A stretch of DNA of 64,000 nucleotides from Pseudoalteromonas phenolica (GTDB lineage Bacteria; Pseudomonadota; Gammaproteobacteria; Enterobacterales; Alteromonadaceae), in assembly GCF_001444405.1 (NCBI RefSeq), contig NZ_CP013187.1, positions 806,001-870,000 of the forward strand, given 5' to 3'. Under the pieces are notes generated by a model, which had not been told where the DNA came from, searched no databases, and saw only the letters and a list, made by a program, of their open reading frames with translations. Below, piece after piece: positions 18,892 through 27,583 of this stretch; positions within the stretch are counted from its first letter, which is position 1, and each line of letters starts with the position of its first letter. Position numbers and translations under genes: made by a program.

Positions 18892-18906
18892 GCTTGGGAC
18901 GTAACA

Positions 18907-19932
18907 ATGAAAGCATTATCGAAATTAAAAGCTGAACCTGGGATTTGGATGACAGATGCACCAAAACCAGAGGTTGGGCACAATGACTTATTAATCAAAA
19001 TTCGTAAAACTGCGATTTGTGGCACAGACGTACATATTTATAAGTGGGATGAGTGGGCGCAAAACACTATTCCTACCCCTATGGTTGTGGGTCATGAATA
19101 TGTCGGTGAAGTGGTTGGTATGGGCCAAGAGGTACGTGGTTTTGAGCTTGGCGACCGTGTATCTGGTGAAGGCCATATTACTTGCGGCCATTGTCGTAAC
19201 TGTCGTGCAGGCCGCGTACATTTATGTCGTAACACCATTGGTGTGGGTGTAAACCGCGAAGGCTCATTTGCTGAGTACCTAGTTATTCCAGCTTATAACG
19301 CATTTAAGATCCCTGATAATATTTCTGACGAATTAGCTTCAATTTTTGACCCATTTGGTAATGCAGTACACACAGCTCTGTCATTCGACCTAGTCGGTGA
19401 AGATGTATTGATCACAGGTGCAGGTCCAATTGGTATTATGGCTGCGGCTGTGGCTAAGCACGTAGGTGCACGCCATGTGGTGATCACTGATGTGAACGAA
19501 TACCGGCTGGAGCTTGCGCGTAAGATGGGCGCGACGCGTGCAGTTAACGTGGCAGAAGAAAAGCTTGAAGATGTGATGGCTGAGCTTGGTATGACTGAAG
19601 GCTTTGACATTGGTCTAGAAATGTCAGGTGTACCAGTGGCGTTTAACTCAATGTTAAACAACATGAATCACGGTGGTAAGATTGCCATGTTAGGTATTCC
19701 ACCATCGGATATGGCGGTTGATTGGAACCAAGTTATTTTCAAAGGCTTAGTGATTAAAGGTATTTATGGTCGCGAGATGTTTGAAACTTGGTACAAGATG
19801 GCAAGCCTTATCCAATCAGGTTTAAATCTTGATCCTATCATCACACACCAGTTCCATATTGATGAGTTCCAAACGGGTTTCGATACCATGATCTCTGGTC
19901 AATCAGGTAAAGTGATCTTAAACTGGGATTAG
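18907..19932 (+). CDS. tdh: L-threonine 3-dehydrogenase
   Basis: Tdh oxidises threonine to 2-amino-3-ketobutyrate with NAD, feeding Kbl. It is a zinc-dependent medium-chain dehydrogenase of 341 residues, the E. coli length. The catalytic zinc site is seen in AICGTDVHIY (Cys38) and GHEYVGEV, the structural zinc in CGHCRNCRAGRVHLC, and the NAD-binding fold at LITGAGPIGIMAAAVA. The ATG at 18907 is used because MKALSKLKAEPGIW is the family start; an upstream in-frame TTG lies inside the hairpin. Confidence 0.96.
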   Translation: MKALSKLKAEPGIWMTDAPKPEVGHNDLLIKIRKTAICGTDVHIYKWDEWAQNTIPTPMVVGHEYVGEVVGMGQEVRGFELGDRVSGEGHITCGHCRNCRAGRVHLCRNTIGVGVNREGSFAEYLVIPAYNAFKIPDNISDELASIFDPFGNAVHTALSFDLVGEDVLITGAGPIGIMAAAVAKHVGARHVVITDVNEYRLELARKMGATRAVNVAEEKLEDVMAELGMTEGFDIGLEMSGVPVAFNSMLNNMNHGGKIAMLGIPPSDMAVDWNQVIFKGLVIKGIYGREMFETWYKMASLIQSGLNLDPIITHQFHIDEFQTGFDTMISGQSGKVILNWD

Positions 19933-20256
19933 AGCGAGTTTACCTTTGATGTATGCATTTTGCTCAAATAAAAGGCTTTAAATATTGGGTTAAGCTATAC
20001 GCGTCAATGTTTATGCATGTACAACAATTAAAAATAGAGTAAAGCCTTTTTTTGAGCTCGTTGAGCAGCGCGATTTGAATATTTATTCGGCGTTATCGGC
20101 TAGTTTACATAGAATAACTATGCTACATAGCCTCTGCCTTGCCTAAATATCCAACTCACTGCTGCAAAAAACACACAACAAAGAAAAGCACGCTCTTAAG
20201 TCCATTTGTGTTAAAGGCGGCAAATGTCGCCTTTTTGTTTTTTTGAGAAGTAATTT
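19933..20256. other. Gene-free stretch with palindromic sequence
   Basis: No coding sequence is visible. After tdh there is an inverted pair AAAAGGCTTTA (19970-19980) and TAAAGCCTTTTTTT (20039-20052) that could form a loose terminator with a long loop, followed by an imperfect palindromic element at about 20047-20170. Confidence 0.6.
20047..20170. repeat. Imperfect palindromic intergenic element
   Basis: The two halves can pair over most of the length: GAGCAGCG and ATTTGAATATTTA on the left against TAAATATCCAAC and CACTGCTGC on the right, with an inner GGCTA/TAGCC pair and a tip CATAG-AATAA-CTATG. Poly-T and poly-A runs sit at the two ends. This resembles the repetitive palindromes scattered in Alteromonadales genomes. 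Confidence 0.5.
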
Positions 20257-20574
20257 ATGCCGTTTAAACATATTTCAGTTGCACAAACTATAGAGCTTAT
20301 GCAGCGCGATGATGTCGTTATTGCCGATATTCGTGATCCAAATGCATTTGCATCAGGTCATATGCCAGGTGCCATTCATTTATCAAATGCAAACATTGGC
20401 CAATTTATGGTTGAGAAAGACTATGAGCAGCCAATCGTTGTGGTTTGCTACCATGGGGTGAGTTCACAAGGTGCTGCTAATTATCTTATCGAGCAAGGCT
20501 TTGAAGATGTGTATAGCATGGACGGTGGTTTTACGCAGTGGGCGCTTGAGCAGCCAGAGTCAGTAAGCCAATGA
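20257..20574 (+). CDS. glpE: Thiosulfate sulfurtransferase GlpE (single-domain rhodanese)
   Basis: GlpE is a small cytoplasmic rhodanese that moves sulfane sulfur from thiosulfate to acceptors such as cyanide or thioredoxin. The protein is 105 residues with the active-site loop CYHGVSSQ, whose Cys64 corresponds to E. coli Cys65, and the family motifs ADIRDPNAFASGHMPGAIHL and MDGGFTQW. Its end overlaps glpG by four bases, the usual glpE-glpG arrangement. Confidence 0.95.
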   Translation: MPFKHISVAQTIELMQRDDVVIADIRDPNAFASGHMPGAIHLSNANIGQFMVEKDYEQPIVVVCYHGVSSQGAANYLIEQGFEDVYSMDGGFTQWALEQPESVSQ

Positions 20575-21392
20575 TTTTATTAGGTCAACACTCAGAGCCT
20601 AGAGCCTTGCAAGGCGCAGTTGACTATTTTAAAAGTCAGGGTATCAAGGTTAAGTTGACCTATTTAGACAACCGCACAGCACAAGTGTGGGTGTCAGAAC
20701 AAGATGCAGAGCGTGCAGCGCAGTTGTGGCAAGAATTTTTAAGTAACCCTTACCATGAACGTTATTTAGCGGCGTCATGGCAAACTGGCGATACCCAAGT
20801 AAAATTTAACTACATGGGGAAAGATTTAAATTTGGCGCAGCGGTTTGTCGGACTTCATTGGTTTTTAAAGCTCATGTTTATTGTTTGTATCACCGTTTTT
20901 GCTAGCTTCTTCTTGATAGAAAACCCGCAATCATGGCTAGATAAACTTCTGTTTAATCCAACCGAACCTTTATCTTGGTTGACGCCTGCCATCATTCATT
21001 TTGGCGCATTGCATCTTATTTTTAATTTGAGTTGGTGGCTGTTTTTAGGCAATAAAATTGTGAAGCAAGCAGGCAATACGAGCTTATTCTTACTGTTTTT
21101 TATTTCTGCATTCGTGAGTAATTGGGCGCAGTATTTATTGGTTGATAATCGCTTTGGTGGATTAAGTGGAGTGGTGTATGCATTGCTTGGTTTTGCGTGG
21201 ATCTACAGCACAAAATTGCCCGAAGAAGAGCAATTGATTACTAAACCAATCGTCGGTTTCATGTTGGTATGGATGGTATTGGGTTTTGCTGACGTGTTAT
21301 TTATTAGTATGGCGAACTGGGCGCACTTGTTTGGTTTATTGAGCGGAATGGCAATTGCTTCATTACAACTGCCAAAATCAAAAACAGGTTAG
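20571..21392 (+). CDS. glpG: Rhomboid intramembrane serine protease GlpG
   Basis: GlpG cleaves membrane-protein segments inside the inner membrane. The 273-residue protein has an N-terminal cytoplasmic domain (to about 90) and six predicted membrane segments. The catalytic pair is visible: Ser199 in GGLSGVVYALLGF and His252 in NWAHLFGLLSG, matching E. coli Ser201 and His254. HFGALHLIFNLSWWLFLG carries the conserved His and Asn. It overlaps glpE and its last four bases overlap the convergent FliL-like gene. Confidence 0.95.
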   Translation: MILLGQHSEPRALQGAVDYFKSQGIKVKLTYLDNRTAQVWVSEQDAERAAQLWQEFLSNPYHERYLAASWQTGDTQVKFNYMGKDLNLAQRFVGLHWFLKLMFIVCITVFASFFLIENPQSWLDKLLFNPTEPLSWLTPAIIHFGALHLIFNLSWWLFLGNKIVKQAGNTSLFLLFFISAFVSNWAQYLLVDNRFGGLSGVVYALLGFAWIYSTKLPEEEQLITKPIVGFMLVWMVLGFADVLFISMANWAHLFGLLSGMAIASLQLPKSKTG

Positions 21393-21784
21393 TGATAGAG
21401 GTACTTAGTAAATAATACTTCTCTAATGATTTCTTCGCCGGTCTCATCTTTCAGCAGCTTTTTCAATTTCTCAGCACAGCGCTGACGTATTTCTTCTCGA
21501 CCCGTTAATGACTTTATAGTTTCTTCAGGCTCTTTACTTAAGATTTGCACTATAGCATCACGAAGCAGTGGCGTATGGTGCTCTACAATCGCAATATTCT
21601 TCACATCATTTAGCATTAAATCTACAGTGACGCGAATATAACCCAATTTCTTGTTAGATTGACCAATATAGTTGGTGATGATATCTGGTTCAAAACCAAA
21701 GTAACCCACATTTGCTTCAGCTCGAACTGAAGTGCTACTGAATGTCAGTAGAAGTAATGCAAATAGGCTTGAGAGCATTTTCAT
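21389..21784 (-). CDS. FliL-like protein (orphan, exported)
   Basis: A 131-residue protein with a signal peptide or short anchor (about 1-22) and a domain resembling flagellar FliL: YIRVTVDLMLND, HTPLLRDAIVQILSKEP and a C-terminal KLLKDETGEEIIREVLFTKYLYH. True FliL is a membrane-anchored basal-body protein near the stator, but here there are no flagellar genes nearby and the N-terminus looks more like a cleavable signal (VRAEA). It is probably a paralogue of FliL with a separate or auxiliary role. It overlaps the end of glpG convergently. Confidence 0.75.
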   Translation of the reverse strand: MKMLSSLFALLLLTFSSTSVRAEANVGYFGFEPDIITNYIGQSNKKLGYIRVTVDLMLNDVKNIAIVEHHTPLLRDAIVQILSKEPEETIKSLTGREEIRQRCAEKLKKLLKDETGEEIIREVLFTKYLYH

Positions 21785-22016
21785 AGTGGGTGAAGTTCCT
21801 GTTATGTAACTGTCTTGAAAGCGATTGTAACTGTATTTTAAAAAAAATTATACTCTGTTGAGTGTGTTACAAGTATAGAAAAAGAGTAAAAAGTTGCTGG
21901 TTTTTTAGCTAATGAAACTTTTAACTAAGGTAAAAAATAAAAACCATAGACTGAACTTTGTTGCCGTACTGAGCAATGTTATTATGTGTCGGTTGTATTC
22001 TGGGTAAGATATTATT

Positions 22017-22541
22017 GTGTTAAAGCATCCTCTTTCAATCGATTTTTCATGGCAAAGCTCACTCTCGGAGCTTTCTGTACCTGCTGCTTTAAAGCCTGTT
22101 TTAAGCGACACAGGATCACTCACTGAACGTTTAAAGCAAAAAAGTACAGACTTCAAAGTGGTTGTCCTGAACGAACAGCCAATCACAGCAAAATTATGGG
22201 GAGAGACGGCCCATGATTATATTTGTCGTGAAGTTTTACTATATTGTGATGAGGTTGTTCAAGTTTATGCTCAAAGTTGGATCTCTATTCCAGCTTGTGA
22301 AAGAGGTGTAGAGCAGTTGGGAGACACGCCTTTGGGGGAGGTGTTATTTCAGAACGAACTTTGGCAACGTTCTGAATTAGAAATGGCTGAAGTAGAATCT
22401 CGAGAAGAGCTAGCTCAACTGTTGAAGAGGAATGACATTACTCGCATGCCTATTTTTGCTAGAAGACGTATTTTCTCTCAATCAGAGGCCCATGTGATGG
22501 TGTGTGAAGTATTTTTACCTGAGGTATTAGATGCAGCTTGA
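22017..22541 (+). CDS. ubiC: Chorismate pyruvate-lyase
   Basis: UbiC splits chorismate into 4-hydroxybenzoate and pyruvate, the first committed step of ubiquinone synthesis. The 174-residue protein starts with GTG. Family motifs include SLTERLKQ, KLWGETAHDYICREVLLYCD with the product-binding Arg, VYAQSWIS and the C-terminal ARRRIFSQSEAHVMVCEVFLP. It overlaps ubiA by 11 bases, the typical ubiCA operon. Confidence 0.93.
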   Translation: MLKHPLSIDFSWQSSLSELSVPAALKPVLSDTGSLTERLKQKSTDFKVVVLNEQPITAKLWGETAHDYICREVLLYCDEVVQVYAQSWISIPACERGVEQLGDTPLGEVLFQNELWQRSELEMAEVESREELAQLLKRNDITRMPIFARRRIFSQSEAHVMVCEVFLPEVLDAA

Positions 22542-23406
22542 AGCCCTAAAATGGCAAAACTTTAATGCCTATAAGCAATTAATGCGCACCGACAAACCAA
22601 TCGGTACATTACTGTTACTGTGGCCAACATATTGGGCGTTATGGTTAGCAAATGATGGATTACCGAGTTGGGATCTATTATTGGTGTTTTCGCTTGGTGT
22701 ATTTGTCATGCGCAGTGCCGGATGCGTAATTAATGACTTTGCTGATAGAAAGATTGATGGCTCGGTAAAACGAACAGCTACTCGGCCTCTTGCAACAGGT
22801 AAGGTTTTAGCTGGAGAAGCATTAAGTTTGTTTGTATTGTTGATTATCGTAGCGTTCGCTTTGGTACTCTCATTGAATTGGCAGACCATCGCGTTGTCAT
22901 TTGGTGCACTTGCATTAGCTGCTTGTTATCCGTTTATGAAGCGTTATACGAACTTACCCCAGGTAGTATTGGGTGCAGCGTTTAGCTGGGCAATCCCGAT
23001 GGCATTTATGGCCTCGCAGCAACAAGTTCCAATAATTGCGTGGTGGCTATTTGCTGCAAATTTAATTTGGACTGTGGCGTATGACACTATGTATGCCATG
23101 GTCGACAGAGACGATGACTTAAAGCTAGGTGTGAAGTCGACGGCAGTGTTATTTGGTCAGTTCGACAGACACATTATTGCGCTTCTGAATATCATGTTTT
23201 TAGTCATAATGATTGCAATCTACCAAGCAGTTGAAGCGACTTTTTGGGCTTATTTGGGGTTGGTATTTGCTGCTTGTTTACTTGTTTATCAACAAAAACT
23301 CATCCATGAGAGACAGAGAGAAAACTGTTTTAAAGCGTTTTTAAATAATCATTATGTTGGGTTGTTGGTATTTTTGGGGTTGGCGCTTTCTATATGGCTT
23401 AGCTAG
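22531..23406 (+). CDS. ubiA: 4-hydroxybenzoate octaprenyltransferase
   Basis: UbiA attaches the polyprenyl chain to 4-hydroxybenzoate in the inner membrane. The 291-residue protein has about eight membrane segments and both Asp-rich motifs: NDFADRKIDGSVKRTATRPL (about 70-89) and YDTMYAMVDRDDDLKLGVKST (about 186-206). GTLLLLWPTYWALW near the N-terminus is typical. Its ATG lies inside the end of ubiC. Confidence 0.96.
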   Translation: MQLEALKWQNFNAYKQLMRTDKPIGTLLLLWPTYWALWLANDGLPSWDLLLVFSLGVFVMRSAGCVINDFADRKIDGSVKRTATRPLATGKVLAGEALSLFVLLIIVAFALVLSLNWQTIALSFGALALAACYPFMKRYTNLPQVVLGAAFSWAIPMAFMASQQQVPIIAWWLFAANLIWTVAYDTMYAMVDRDDDLKLGVKSTAVLFGQFDRHIIALLNIMFLVIMIAIYQAVEATFWAYLGLVFAACLLVYQQKLIHERQRENCFKAFLNNHYVGLLVFLGLALSIWLS

Positions 23407-23579
23407 ATATATAGATATGTCATTTTGATACAAGGCAACTTGTCGATAGTATTAGTGACGCTCCCTGATATAGATTAGTTACCTTGAACCATTTTCTATC
23501 AAAAAAGAAATCTGAATTACAATAAGAGTAAGGTTTAGTCCCTTGAAACCTTTGCTTAAATCTTAATGAATTTATTCAT

Positions 23580-23610
23580 AATGAAACCTGCAAAAGAAGC
23601 AGGCTTCATT
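23580..23610. terminator. Possible hairpin between ubiA and the LysR gene
   Basis: A 12-base-pair stem (23580-23591 with 23599-23610, one G-U or mismatch depending on strand) lies between the convergent ubiA and LysR-type genes. There is no strong T-run on either side, so termination is only a guess. Confidence 0.4.
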
Positions 23611-23621
23611 ATTAGGCCGTT

Positions 23622-24515
23622 TTAAGCGCTGATGCTATGTTTTTGTTCAAACTTTTCTATTAAATTTACCAGTTCTTTAATATTAACATCTTCACTCAAG
23701 GTGTGGTTTGTTCTGACAAGTACCTGTTCTGTTGGAAGGTCTTTATTTGTTTTAATTAAAACAACGTCTGGGTCTTGAGCAACTAGCTTAGAGTGCTCAA
23801 TACCCGCAATTGCAAATAAATCACTATTTTTAATGTTATCAAGTACTTCATTGATGTTGCCAACGCGCATTGAAGTGGCTTTGTTGAAACTATCAGCTGT
23901 TTCATTGACCATATGCTGAACTTGTCTTGACTGAGATAGGCAGCCAAACATTGGGTAATGAATAAGATCTTGTCTAGTAACAGAGTCTTTATGAAGTATA
24001 GGATGGTTTTTCGCAACAAACATGATTAATTGATCAGGAATGTAGATGTCCGAACTAGCTAACTCAGAAGAGTGCATACAAACGCTGATATCAATTTCTC
24101 CGAGCTGAAGTTTATTCATTAAATCAGCTTCATCAAGCATTTGCATCTCTACTTTTACACTTGGGTGATGAGCCAGAAATTGCCCACAAACAACAGGCAC
24201 AACACTGCTCATTTGTTGCGTATAGCCAATGACTAATTTATCTTGGTCATTACCAAATAGACTCTGTTTTATATTCTTTTTGGCATTTTCAAGTTCATTT
24301 AAAGTTGCTTTGCAGTATGTGAGGAAAAGCTCACCTTGCTCGGTAAGACGAACTGAGCGTGTAGAACGCTTGACTAGTTCACAACCAATTTCATCTTCGA
24401 GTGTTTGGATGCTGCGGGTGAGGGCTGAAGTACTGATATTAGTTTGTTCAGCGGCTTGGCGAAAGTGTCTTAAATTGCCTAGAGCAACAAATTGCTCAAG
24501 TTGTTCAAATCTCAT
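23622..24515 (-). CDS. LysR-family transcriptional regulator
   Basis: A 297-residue LysR-type regulator. The N-terminal winged helix-turn-helix is clear (LRHFRQAAEQTNISTSALTRSI, about 15-36, then LEDEIGCELVKRSTRSVRLTEQG), followed by a two-lobe effector domain. LysR proteins usually control a divergent neighbour, but the gene upstream here is on the same strand, so the target is not evident. The effector cannot be read from sequence. Confidence 0.9.
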   Translation of the reverse strand: MRFEQLEQFVALGNLRHFRQAAEQTNISTSALTRSIQTLEDEIGCELVKRSTRSVRLTEQGELFLTYCKATLNELENAKKNIKQSLFGNDQDKLVIGYTQQMSSVVPVVCGQFLAHHPSVKVEMQMLDEADLMNKLQLGEIDISVCMHSSELASSDIYIPDQLIMFVAKNHPILHKDSVTRQDLIHYPMFGCLSQSRQVQHMVNETADSFNKATSMRVGNINEVLDNIKNSDLFAIAGIEHSKLVAQDPDVVLIKTNKDLPTEQVLVRTNHTLSEDVNIKELVNLIEKFEQKHSISA

Positions 24516-24623
24516 TTGAAATTCCTTTTAATTTCAACGGTTCTTTTAGAACTACGTATTTACCCAATAGTAATACAAAATGCAATAAGGGGAAATACTT
24601 TTTTACATTAAAATTACAAATAA

Positions 24624-26153
24624 CTAGTCGGGGTAGCTATCTCTAATAAAAATAAACTCATCTAAGTTATTTATAAATAAATCAACGAGTTTGGGGTCAA
24701 AATGTTTGCCTCGTTCAGATTGTATCAGCGAAATAACTTTTTCTAAAGGCCAAGCTGGTTTATAACACCGATCACTGCCTAAAGCATCAAATACATCAGC
24801 TAGCGCTGTAATACGACCAACTATATCAATTTGTTCACCTTTTAAGCTTTGTGGGTATCCGCTGCCATCCCACTTCTCATGGTGGTGATAGGCGATAATT
24901 GCACCACATTTGAGAATATCATTACTTGAATTATGGAGAATCTCGTAACCAACTTTGGCATGCGTCTGCATAATTTTCCATTCATTATCGTCAAGCTTTG
25001 CTGGTTTATTTAAAATATTATCAGGAATACTAATTTTGCCAATGTCATGTAGAGGCGATGCCAATTTAATGATTTCAGATTGGTATTCATTTAGGCCGTA
25101 TAATTTGGCGAGAAGGTGGCTATAATTTGCCACGCGTTTAACATGCGAGCCTGTTTCTTTAGAGCGTTTTTCGACAGCTTCGCCAAGAATGTAAGATAGC
25201 TCTTTTTGAGATTCCCTGACTGTTTCTCGTAACCTAATATTGTCATAAGCCATCGCTATATTATTGGCAAAAAAAGCCAGCAATTGCCTGTCAGTTTGCT
25301 GCAATGCTGAGTCTTTGCTGACATACAGCATGGTCTCACTGCCTTCTTGAGAAGGGAAGTAACCAATATATTCAAATTCAGTTTGGTGAGAGTGTTTTTT
25401 ATTGTGGGTTTCCATGAATAGCTGTTTGACATTTTGTGGAATAGCTTCAGTATTAGGTTCAACACCTTCACCGGAGGCAGCAAGAAGCCTGAAGTGTTCA
25501 GCTTGTGCACTTTGGCTATTAACAGCTGCAGCACAGTAAATATCGCTTGAAGAGAGGCCCATAACCTCTGAGACATGGGACAAAATTGTTGAGGCGAATT
25601 CTCGCACACTATTGCAACGTAAAAACGAGCCTGAAGCATCAATAATTCGCTCAAGCCCTGCTTTATGTTTGCCAATTGTTTGGATGTCTCGATGAGAGCG
25701 AAGTGCAGAATAAAGTAAAGTCTTAAGTTTGACCGCAGTCAGCTCAGTTTTATTTTTATAATCATTAATGTCGTAGTCACGGATCACAGCCTCTTCTGGG
25801 GCCTCGCCTGGTTGCCCTGTTCTTAGAATAAGACGAATATCATGGTTACCCATATCTTGGCGTATGTATTTTATGAGGTCTAAACCTGCATGGTTACTTT
25901 CCATGACAACGTCAATCAAACCAACAGATATATTCTCTTGCTGATTTAATAAGTCCATTGCTTCTTTCGCTGAGTATGCGTGGTGAAAGCGCAGTGCTTT
26001 ATTCTCAAATTCAAAGCCTGAGAGCACCAATTTAGTCACTTGATGAATGTCTTCTTCATCATCAACAACAAGTATGTCCCAATAATCTTCCTTATTATTG
26101 CTTGATTCATGTTCTTGATTTAAATTTTCGTCAGAAAATAGGAAATTATTCAC
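24624..26153 (-). CDS. Response regulator with DUF3369 and HD-GYP phosphodiesterase domains
   Basis: A 509-residue regulator. The N-terminal receiver domain (about 26-150) has VVDDEEDIHQV and LIDVVMES with the phospho-acceptor Asp. A DUF3369 sensor-like segment follows (about 160-320). The C-terminal HD-GYP domain (about 325-500) has the metal motif HDIGK, the HHH cluster in IAYHHHEKWDGSGYP and ADVFDALGSDR, so c-di-GMP hydrolysis is expected. No cognate kinase is adjacent. This architecture is known in marine gammaproteobacteria. Confidence 0.9.
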   Translation of the reverse strand: MNNFLFSDENLNQEHESSNNKEDYWDILVVDDEEDIHQVTKLVLSGFEFENKALRFHHAYSAKEAMDLLNQQENISVGLIDVVMESNHAGLDLIKYIRQDMGNHDIRLILRTGQPGEAPEEAVIRDYDINDYKNKTELTAVKLKTLLYSALRSHRDIQTIGKHKAGLERIIDASGSFLRCNSVREFASTILSHVSEVMGLSSSDIYCAAAVNSQSAQAEHFRLLAASGEGVEPNTEAIPQNVKQLFMETHNKKHSHQTEFEYIGYFPSQEGSETMLYVSKDSALQQTDRQLLAFFANNIAMAYDNIRLRETVRESQKELSYILGEAVEKRSKETGSHVKRVANYSHLLAKLYGLNEYQSEIIKLASPLHDIGKISIPDNILNKPAKLDDNEWKIMQTHAKVGYEILHNSSNDILKCGAIIAYHHHEKWDGSGYPQSLKGEQIDIVGRITALADVFDALGSDRCYKPAWPLEKVISLIQSERGKHFDPKLVDLFINNLDEFIFIRDSYPD

Positions 26154-26214
26154 ACTTCATCCTGCCCATAGCCGCTCAAAATGAGTATAGACAGGAAAAG
26201 GTGAGCTTGCTTAA

Positions 26215-26610
26215 TTAGTCTATCGGCTTTTTTTCGATATTTTGTAACTCTATTTCAATGGCATCACAAGAAATATGTATTTCGTAGAGTGAAATAATCA
26301 AAGATAAAGTCAAACAACACAAACTCACTCCAAATAAGATAATGCCCGGTAATTGTTGCTCAATAAACAAACTAAACATAGAGAGTGTACAGAGTAAAAA
26401 AGAAAAAACGCCCCAGACCTGCATGGCACGAATTAACTTTATACGCTTTTTTAAATTATCGATTTGTGCCAAAACGACGGGTCGATTAGTTTTTCCTTCT
26501 CGCGCATTGAGCTCTCTAATTAATTGCGCTAGCACTAAAAACCGATTGGTATAAGCTAATAGTAATAATGAAATGGCAGGAAATAGCAGCGCAGGTGTTG
26601 TAAGTGTCAT
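26215..26610 (-). CDS. DUF2721 family membrane protein
   Basis: A 131-residue protein with an N-terminal membrane helix (TPALLFPAISLLLLAYTNRF), a basic amphipathic middle (RELNAREG...LKKRIKLIRAMQ) and two further helices (WGVFSFLLCTLSMFSLF and GIILFGVSLCCLTLSLIISLYEI). The pattern fits the DUF2721 family, whose function is unknown. It lies upstream of the HD-GYP gene on the same strand and divergent from the DUF2007-like gene. Confidence 0.8.
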   Translation of the reverse strand: MTLTTPALLFPAISLLLLAYTNRFLVLAQLIRELNAREGKTNRPVVLAQIDNLKKRIKLIRAMQVWGVFSFLLCTLSMFSLFIEQQLPGIILFGVSLCCLTLSLIISLYEIHISCDAIEIELQNIEKKPID

Positions 26611-26647
26611 TGCAGTCTTAATGTTTTAGGTGATTTCAAAGTTTATT

Positions 26648-26971
26648 ATGACAGATAATTCTTGGCAGTGGTGTGAAGTTTTTAACTCAGATAATGTAAT
26701 AGAAGCTCATTTGATAAAAGGGTTACTAGAGCAGGCAAACATAGATGTATTACTTAAAGGAGAGGCTTTACAAGGGGCACTTGGAGAAATTCCGCTAGAT
26801 CAGGCAAAAGTTTCTGTGTGGGTTTACAAGATAAAATTGCGCCAAGCGCAGGAATTATTGGTAAACTACCAACAACAAGAAAAAGACACTGAATGGCAAT
26901 GCCCACAGTGTGACGAATTTAACGGGCCAGCGTTTCAAGCATGCTGGCAATGTGGAAAAGATTATGAGTAA
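26648..26971 (+). CDS. DUF2007-type protein with C-terminal zinc ribbon
   Basis: A 107-residue protein. The N-terminal part (WCEVFNSDNVIEAHLIKGLLEQANIDVLLKGE) matches the DUF2007 putative signal-transducing family. The C-terminus has CPQC, ten residues, then CWQC, a four-cysteine zinc-ribbon pattern. Function is unknown. The ATG at 26648 is chosen; a GTG at 26630 is in frame. It overlaps the next gene by eight bases, so the two are translationally coupled. Confidence 0.8.
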   Translation: MTDNSWQWCEVFNSDNVIEAHLIKGLLEQANIDVLLKGEALQGALGEIPLDQAKVSVWVYKIKLRQAQELLVNYQQQEKDTEWQCPQCDEFNGPAFQACWQCGKDYE

Positions 26972-27554
26972 AGCGAATAACTTTCAGCGAATTAGAGAGT
27001 TAAATTATTTACAAAAGGCTGTGCTGGCTGCTGCAGTTTTAGAACGCATGTTGCCTAACTACGAATTATTTAGTGAGGCCACAGAATTTGGTGATGCCAG
27101 TACGTTACGCAGTGCGTTAAACGTATGCTGGGAAAAAATCCTATTTCCAAAGAGTAAGATCAGTTTAGAGAAACAGGTAGAAAAAATTGAACCGAATGTT
27201 CCAGAATTAAACGATTATCCGATGTTTGGTACGTATCCAGCCATAGATGCTGCAACCGCTTTACTTGGTTTAATTCATGGTTTAATGGCCAAAGATGAGC
27301 ATGAATTTGTGAGTGTTGCGAAAATTTCGCAAGCAACCGTTGCTCGCTATGTCGAGCTATTGATTGAAAGCGATGGACTAGAACCTGAAAACAAACTGGT
27401 TCGTGAACATCCTTACATGCAGTATGAAATTGACGTGTTAGGCGAGTTAATTGAATTCGTAGAGAATATGGGCCGAATCAGCAGTGACAATGTGAAAGCG
27501 CTTAAACAACAAGCAATTGCTGATGGGCAAACTAATATCGGCATTGCAATTTAG
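26964..27554 (+). CDS. DUF416 (YjaG-like) family protein
   Basis: A 196-residue protein recognised as DUF416 (E. coli YjaG) by AAAVLERMLPNYELFSEATEFGDASTLRSALNVCWE near the N-terminus and by DAATALLGLIHGLM and KISQATVARYVEL further on. The biochemical role is not known. The ATG at 26964 is preferred because the family starts shortly before the LNYLQKAVLAAAVLERM stretch; longer in-frame starts lie inside the preceding gene. Confidence 0.85.
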   Translation: MSKANNFQRIRELNYLQKAVLAAAVLERMLPNYELFSEATEFGDASTLRSALNVCWEKILFPKSKISLEKQVEKIEPNVPELNDYPMFGTYPAIDAATALLGLIHGLMAKDEHEFVSVAKISQATVARYVELLIESDGLEPENKLVREHPYMQYEIDVLGELIEFVENMGRISSDNVKALKQQAIADGQTNIGIAI

Positions 27555-27583
27555 CGTAAAGATTAAAAACTGGAGAATTATTA

